Source: Pinibacter sp031553495
GTDB lineage: Bacteria > Bacteroidota > Bacteroidia > Chitinophagales > Chitinophagaceae
Direction: 5' to 3'
NCBI GenBank assembly: GCA_031553495.1
Contig: JAVBLN010000007.1
Location: 248,001 to 312,000 of the forward strand
Length of the DNA stretch: 64,000 nt
Under the pieces are notes generated by a model. It did no database searches, was not told where the DNA came from, and was given only the letters and a program-made list of their open reading frames with translations. A program made the translations under genes and the position numbers. This document shows positions 61,001 through 64,000 of the stretch, one piece after another. Numbering within the stretch: position 1 is the first letter of the stretch; every line of letters starts with the position of its first letter.

Positions 61001-61819
61001 ATTGGAAATAAGATGAAGGAAATTAATCTTGGCACTATGAATGAAGAGATAACCTGGAGTCGTGACAATGAAATAGGCGGGCTGGTAAAGGAGTATAATA
61101 AAATGGTAAAGAAGCTGGAAGAAAGTGCCGCGGCGCTTGCGAAAAGCGAACGGGAAGGCGCCTGGCGTGAAATGGCAAAACAGGTGGCGCATGAAATTAA
61201 AAATCCATTGACGCCCATGAAGCTGAGTATTCAATATTTACAAAAGGCAATTGATAACAATATGCCTAATGTAAAGGAACATGCAGCAAATGTGGCTCGC
61301 ACACTGGTGGAACAGATTGATCACCTTTCAAAGATCGCATCCGATTTTTCGCAATTTGCCAATATAGGAAATGTACGGAACGAAGAGTTTAATGTAAATG
61401 ATGTGGTATACTCACTGTCATCATTATACGAAAATATGGACAAACTGTCTTTTAACCTAAATCTTCTTCCGCAGAAAATGTATGTAATGGCTGATAGAAC
61501 GCAACTCAACCGGGTGTTTACAAATCTGCTGCAAAACGCTGTGGAAGCTTGTTTAAAAAAAGAATACCCTCAGGTGATTGTGGACGAGTTCAAGCACGAT
61601 GACAGGGTTGTTATAGCTGTACGTGACAATGGCGAAGGAATTCCTGTAGATAAACGCTCTAAGATATTTACGCCGAATTTTACTACAAAGTCGTCTGGAA
61701 CGGGCCTGGGGCTGGCCATGAGCAAAAGTATAGTTGAAAATGCTTTTGGCCGCATTTGGTTTGAAACTTCGGAAGGTGAGGGAACTACTTTTTTTGTGGA
61801 GCTCCCACTTTCAAAGTGA
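58067..61819 (+). CDS. NtrY-like membrane sensor histidine kinase (1250 residues)
   Basis: Domains in order: N-terminal TM (AYFILAAAWLFTIAFIVNNYW), a first extracytoplasmic region of about 180 residues, and a central block of about seven or eight TM helices (about 220-480). A second extracytoplasmic region (about 490-720) and a TM at about 723-745 follow, then another TM (about 770-793), a third sensory region, and a TM with HAMP (TNRITSYFTLIGNKMKEINLGTM). HisKA has phospho-acceptor His1042 in QVAHEIKNPLTPMKLS. HATPase has NLLQNAVEA, DNGEGIP and SGTGLGLAMSKSIVE. The HEIKNPLTP box resembles NtrY. The start is TTG within the mazG stop. No response regulator is adjacent. Confidence 0.88.
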   Translation: MKKFISDILKRNAYFILAAAWLFTIAFIVNNYWVSYSSVQKLRNGIERRLQKLENEFELFAKDTALQNELVSADPDEKALEAIVEKDYFVYLYKLNYFNQPVLKFWNSQTVMPDADLLSGSDRRSFVKLSNGQYEYIKTTVVYNDDSLIIIGLIPVRKEYFIENNNLLKEFAGFPEAEKRIAISNYQTDYAVHSTSGRTLFYLESKRSSQPVSNSNWVSTTLVLIGIIFLMFFINNVAHAICSKYGYKKGIVFLLVIILLMRGLIYLFPGFFYLRQFSLFDPSIYSTNIIFSSLGDLLINVFLFCWILLFISREAGDKDFSRFAGTRWHWPLFIATILFYVGSTFVVARIIQSLISDARISFNVTNFFSLDQYSFTGFIVLAAISFGYFFLTQMVLKIIEPLMPGKSYMLYLSIAVTGLFLLSLATQTSFVELNIYVLIWLVCYTWLHRQTFFSKLGNKLNISQVLFWLFIFSVSVTSIIITENNKIELEQRKRTAEKLALQADPSSERLLSIVLTYFDNNFLYSNFDRFRLPISNIYLKDSIINKNFSAYLNKYNNRIYTFDSSEQPLFNEEPVSYDTLNTIFQIEGKPTAVNDLRYFERAFDKYSYISKKTVSDTLGNVVGYFFMLSDPKSYKTDALIPELFKQKKDFLPNEYSPSYSYAIYNNYELLNSFNDYPFPTQLDTAGLPKADFKQIRRKDYDELWYKDNNKMVVIVKRNNYFIEAITLFAYLFSAFILLVSMFRVVALIIQSGLRWRNMKHAWQLSLRSQIHGTIIFISLFSFFVIGIATIFFFISRYNKTKQDTLAKSIQTVNSEIQNQAKEGLGFKDMMGLYKMGVDKEFEDIVARISEVHGVDINLYSLEGDLKISSNPFIYNKGILSNKMNPAAYFYMHNKKLIQYVNREKMGAVDYQSVYCPLRDDKGVAYAYLNIPSFDSQTELKREISNFLVTIINLNAFIFLIAGIIALIITNRITSYFTLIGNKMKEINLGTMNEEITWSRDNEIGGLVKEYNKMVKKLEESAAALAKSEREGAWREMAKQVAHEIKNPLTPMKLSIQYLQKAIDNNMPNVKEHAANVARTLVEQIDHLSKIASDFSQFANIGNVRNEEFNVNDVVYSLSSLYENMDKLSFNLNLLPQKMYVMADRTQLNRVFTNLLQNAVEACLKKEYPQVIVDEFKHDDRVVIAVRDNGEGIPVDKRSKIFTPNFTTKSSGTGLGLAMSKSIVENAFGRIWFETSEGEGTTFFVELPLSK

Positions 61820-61830
61820 AAGTTTTCGGA

Positions 61831-61868
61831 AGAAATCAGATGTCAGATTATTCTGACATCTGATTTCT
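61831..61868 (+). terminator. Perfect 17-bp hairpin after the histidine-kinase gene
   Basis: Stem AGAAATCAGATGTCAGA and its exact complement around TTAT, 11 bp after the stop. The T-run is poor, so its role as a terminator is plausible but not certain. Its arms resemble the GTCAGAT heptamers. Confidence 0.55.
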
Positions 61869-61887
61869 ATACTGTCTGCTACTCGCT

Positions 61888-61955
61888 CAGTAGAATTACT
61901 ACCGTACAAGTGAGTGACACAACGATGTTTGATAGTAGCACAAATGCCGGTCACA
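61888..61955 (+). repeat. Modular intergenic repeat, copy 27 (L1-C1-R1 variant with tail)
   Basis: Forward copy with ATGTTTGATAGTAGCAC at the right end and the tail TTGCATATTATTATGCTG just after. Confidence 0.88.
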
Positions 61956-62013
61956 AAAAAAATTGCATATTATTATGCTGTGTGAAGTGTAAATAGTTGA
62001 TGGCGGTTAGAAA

Positions 62014-62616
62014 TTACTTTAGTTGTTCTTCTAAGAATTTTCCAACTGCTTTGCCGGCATCGGCATATGTTTCTGCAATGCGGTAACCGGTATCAAAATC
62101 GGTTCCCCAAAAGTCGCGGCCCAGAGCTTTTTCTACTGAAATTTTCGCAATAACTTTCTTTTTATCTGCTGTTTCCACAATTAATATTTCAGCGTCGTGA
62201 CGGGCGTTTTTCCGGGTAATGCCAATATTGAAGCCGGGCTCAATGAAAAATGTATTGTAGATCATTGTATATTTCGAACCTTCTTTTTCTGCAGTTTGCA
62301 CAGGGCTGTATTTATTGAACAATTCTTCAAATTTGGGTTTATACCTTGTCTCACGGTCATTAGCCCACGCTTTTGCCCATTTGTCGCCTGTGCCTGCTTC
62401 TTTTTTGTTCATTTCGTTTTTCTTGTTTGTAACGTAATCCGCTTCTTTATCGTACTTGCCAACTTTCAAATTGTTGTAGGTAAACTCTACGTTAATGTTT
62501 TTTTGTCCTTTTAACAAAGACAGGTTGCCATTTTCAATTTTTATTTTTTGAGCAAATGTGTGAAGTGTGCAACTTGCCAGAAAAATGGCTGGAAGGATTT
62601 TTATGATTCTATTCAT
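62014..62616 (-). CDS. Secreted protein of unknown function
   Basis: The protein has 200 residues. The signal peptide ends LHTFAQ (about residue 23; a Cys at 16 could also make it a lipoprotein but is not in a good lipobox). The mature part is a mixed alpha/beta domain with KIENGNLSLLKGQKNINVEFTYNNLKVG, a Lys/Glu-rich helix (NKKNEMNKKEAGTGDKWAKAWANDRETRYKPKFEELFNKY) and a C-terminal ETYADAGKAVGKFLEEQL. Similar proteins are, to my knowledge, annotated only as hypothetical in Bacteroidota. It converges with the histidine-kinase gene. Confidence 0.7.
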   Translation of the reverse strand: MNRIIKILPAIFLASCTLHTFAQKIKIENGNLSLLKGQKNINVEFTYNNLKVGKYDKEADYVTNKKNEMNKKEAGTGDKWAKAWANDRETRYKPKFEELFNKYSPVQTAEKEGSKYTMIYNTFFIEPGFNIGITRKNARHDAEILIVETADKKKVIAKISVEKALGRDFWGTDFDTGYRIAETYADAGKAVGKFLEEQLK

Positions 62617-62759
62617 GTTAAAAGATTTTGGGTTGATATAAATATACTGATTTTATTAAAGTGTAATACAATATAGGGTATCCGATCCCATAATCTCACA
62701 AATTTTATTTAACCTTTGTTGGTCTGTTTTCTTTGTTGATAAACATTAACTTTATCAGG

Positions 62760-63662
62760 ATGTGGGAATCTTATAAAAGAGGGTTTAAAGCTTATTTGCA
62801 ATTAGAAAAAGCACTTTCCGATAATTCGGTCAAGGCTTATTTGGGCGATCTTGATAAGCTTACACAGTTTCTTCAGCAGAATGCTTTAATTGTAGGTCCT
62901 GGCCTGATGCAATTAAAAGACCTTCAAAAATTTTTAAAATGGATTGGAGAACTGGGAATGACCAATACGTCGCAGGCAAGAATCGTTTCCAGCTTGCGTA
63001 ATTTTTACAAGTATTGCTTATTGGAGGATATTGCCGCTACAGACCCTACTGTTTTACTGGATGCTCCCAAATTGCATCGCACGTTGCCCGACATTCTTTC
63101 TTTCCATGAAATTGAGAATATTATTGCTCAAATTGATTTAAGCACCCCGGAAGGCGTAAGAAATAAAGCAATTTTAGAAACATTATATAGCTGCGGTTTA
63201 CGGGTAAGCGAACTGGTTGATCTGCGGTTGAGTTGCCTTTTTTTTGATGCCGGTTTTATTCGTGTGATAGGAAAAGGTAATAAAGAAAGACTCGTCCCCA
63301 TTGGCACGGAAGCAATGAAGCATATTACTATATATCGCGATCAGGTTAGGATGCGTGGCGTTATCAAAAAGGGAAATGAAGATATCCTGTTTCTTAACAG
63401 AAGAGGCGCACCTCTTAGCCGTGTTATGATTTTTTTGATAATTAAAGAACTGGCGGTAAAAGCCGGTATTGATAAACAAATTTCACCTCATACATTCCGT
63501 CACTCATTTGCTACCCACCTTGTAGAAGGAGGCGCGGATTTACGGGCAGTGCAGGAAATGCTGGGCCATGAAAGCATTACCACTACTGAAATATATACGC
63601 ACCTCGACAGAGAATTCCTTCGCGATACATTAAGAACATTTCATCCATTATATAAGCAGTGA
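62760..63662 (+). CDS. xerD: Tyrosine recombinase XerD
   Basis: The protein has 300 residues. It resolves chromosome dimers at dif with a partner recombinase. ATG 62760 is preferred over an in-frame TTG 27 bp upstream because the protein then has the usual 300-residue length. The SAM-like core-binding N-domain reads YLQLEKALSDNSVKAYLGDL. The catalytic residues are all present: Arg148 (CGLRVSEL), a Lys in GKGNKERLVP, His244 and Arg247 (HTFRHSFATHLVEGGADLRAVQEMLGHESI), His270 and nucleophile Tyr279 (TTEIYTHLD). It is housekeeping rather than an integrase: no attachment site or mobile cargo is nearby. Confidence 0.93.
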   Translation: MWESYKRGFKAYLQLEKALSDNSVKAYLGDLDKLTQFLQQNALIVGPGLMQLKDLQKFLKWIGELGMTNTSQARIVSSLRNFYKYCLLEDIAATDPTVLLDAPKLHRTLPDILSFHEIENIIAQIDLSTPEGVRNKAILETLYSCGLRVSELVDLRLSCLFFDAGFIRVIGKGNKERLVPIGTEAMKHITIYRDQVRMRGVIKKGNEDILFLNRRGAPLSRVMIFLIIKELAVKAGIDKQISPHTFRHSFATHLVEGGADLRAVQEMLGHESITTTEIYTHLDREFLRDTLRTFHPLYKQ

Positions 63663-63723
63663 AAAATTTTTAGAGTAATTACGAAGCCGGAGTATAGTGA
63701 AGGTATGATATTTCAACTATCAA

Positions 63724-64000
63724 CTATTTGGATACCTGGAAACGGCCATTATCAACTATTTTGCCGTTTTTATCTTTTACCTGGTATATGTATAACCCGC
63801 GGTAGTAGTCTGTAAGGTCAACTATGGTTTTAGGATTGGCGATAGTTTGATCATACAACTTTTTCCCTATGAAATTAAATATCTGTAAGGAATAATCGCG
63901 GTGATTGGTGTATTTTAAATCGAAAGTAATTTGCGTAATAGCCGGGTTGGGATAGCAGCGCACCATTGTCACACTGTCCTGCTGAGGAAGCCTGGACTGC
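63724..64000 (-). CDS. C-terminus of a protein with a T9SS type A sorting domain (5' end outside window)
   Basis: About 91 codons are visible and the frame stays open to the window edge on the minus strand. The sequence has the typical Por-secretion tail: RCYPNPAITQITFDL at the start, SLQIFNFIGKKLYDQTI in the middle, and VDLTDYYRGLYIYQVKDKNGKIVDNGRFQVSK at the end. Such tails direct outer-membrane passage by the type IX system and attachment or release at the surface. The functional part of the protein lies beyond the window, so its activity is unknown. It converges with xerD. Confidence 0.88.
   Translation of the reverse strand, partial: QSRLPQQDSVTMVRCYPNPAITQITFDLKYTNHRDYSLQIFNFIGKKLYDQTIANPKTIVDLTDYYRGLYIYQVKDKNGKIVDNGRFQVSK

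Noticed and set aside
62760..63662. XerD-like gene as the integrase of a mobile element
   Set aside because: Length and motifs are those of housekeeping XerD, and no attachment repeats, tRNA target or cargo genes surround it.
1..64000. tRNA, rRNA or other standard RNA genes
   Set aside because: No cloverleaf arms with a GTTCRA-type T-loop or rRNA-like segments were recognised by eye; a covariance search would be needed to exclude small RNAs.

Overview
The window looks like a chromosomal segment of a Bacteroidota bacterium, most likely close to Chitinophagaceae. The clues are a type IX secretion sorting tail, a TonB/ExbB/ExbD1/ExbD2 cluster, a CarboxypepD_reg plus beta-barrel outer-membrane protein, futalosine-route menaquinone synthesis (mqnC), and promoters of the Bacteroidota type (TTG, 19 nt, TAnnTTTG). 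Shine-Dalgarno sequences are largely absent. No tRNA, rRNA, CRISPR array, prophage or transposase gene was recognised.

Layout. 1-6.1 kb: end of a surface protein, a GH128-like lipoprotein, a SEC-C protein, a DUF4139 protein, birA. 6.3-13.8 kb: rsfS, ftsH, a LUD-domain gene, mqnC, icd, apaG. 13.8-18 kb: two convergent POT peptide transporters with a decayed higBA toxin-antitoxin locus between them. 18.3-28.3 kb: purD and the cell-shape cluster mreB-mreC-mreD / GT39 glycosyltransferase / mrdA-rodA. 28.7-36.6 kb: an MBL hydrolase, a P4-type phosphatase lipoprotein, and an ECF sigma operon (sigma, one-TM partner, two Spy/CpxP-like proteins) followed by a large outer-membrane barrel protein. 37.4-45.3 kb: B12-dependent ribonucleotide reductase, a GGGP synthase, a large zinc metalloprotease. 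46.2-54.9 kb: exbB-exbD-exbD-tonB, a second ECF sigma with a TonB/CarboxypepD_reg membrane protein, a LuxR-type response regulator, an M1 aminopeptidase. 55-64 kb: two small secreted proteins, mazG coupled to an NtrY-like histidine kinase, an unknown secreted protein, xerD, and a T9SS-sorted protein running off the end.

The most unusual content is intergenic. At least 27 copies of a modular repeat of about 70 bp (up to about 115 bp with a tail) occupy most of the long gaps, in both orientations, and none lies inside a recognised gene. Its parts are shuffled. Left end: L1 = ATTACTACCGTACAAG or L2 = TGCCATGAAATACTAC. Core: C1 = TGAGTGACACAACGATG or C2 = TGCGACGCAACGATG. Right end: R1 = CTTAATAGTAGCAATACCGC or R2 = ATGCCATGAAATACCGCCGG. 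An A-run and a tail related to TTGCACTTTTTATGCTG often follow. The left end commonly abuts arrays of 7-bp units whose sequence differs from locus to locus while the period stays the same. A second AT-rich composite repeat has a period of 8. The same module and unit names are used in the entries below.

Functionally the window is mostly housekeeping (ribosome silencing, membrane proteolysis, biotin, purine, TCA cycle, menaquinone, deoxynucleotide supply, rod-shape wall synthesis, chromosome dimer resolution) combined with envelope functions typical of Bacteroidota.
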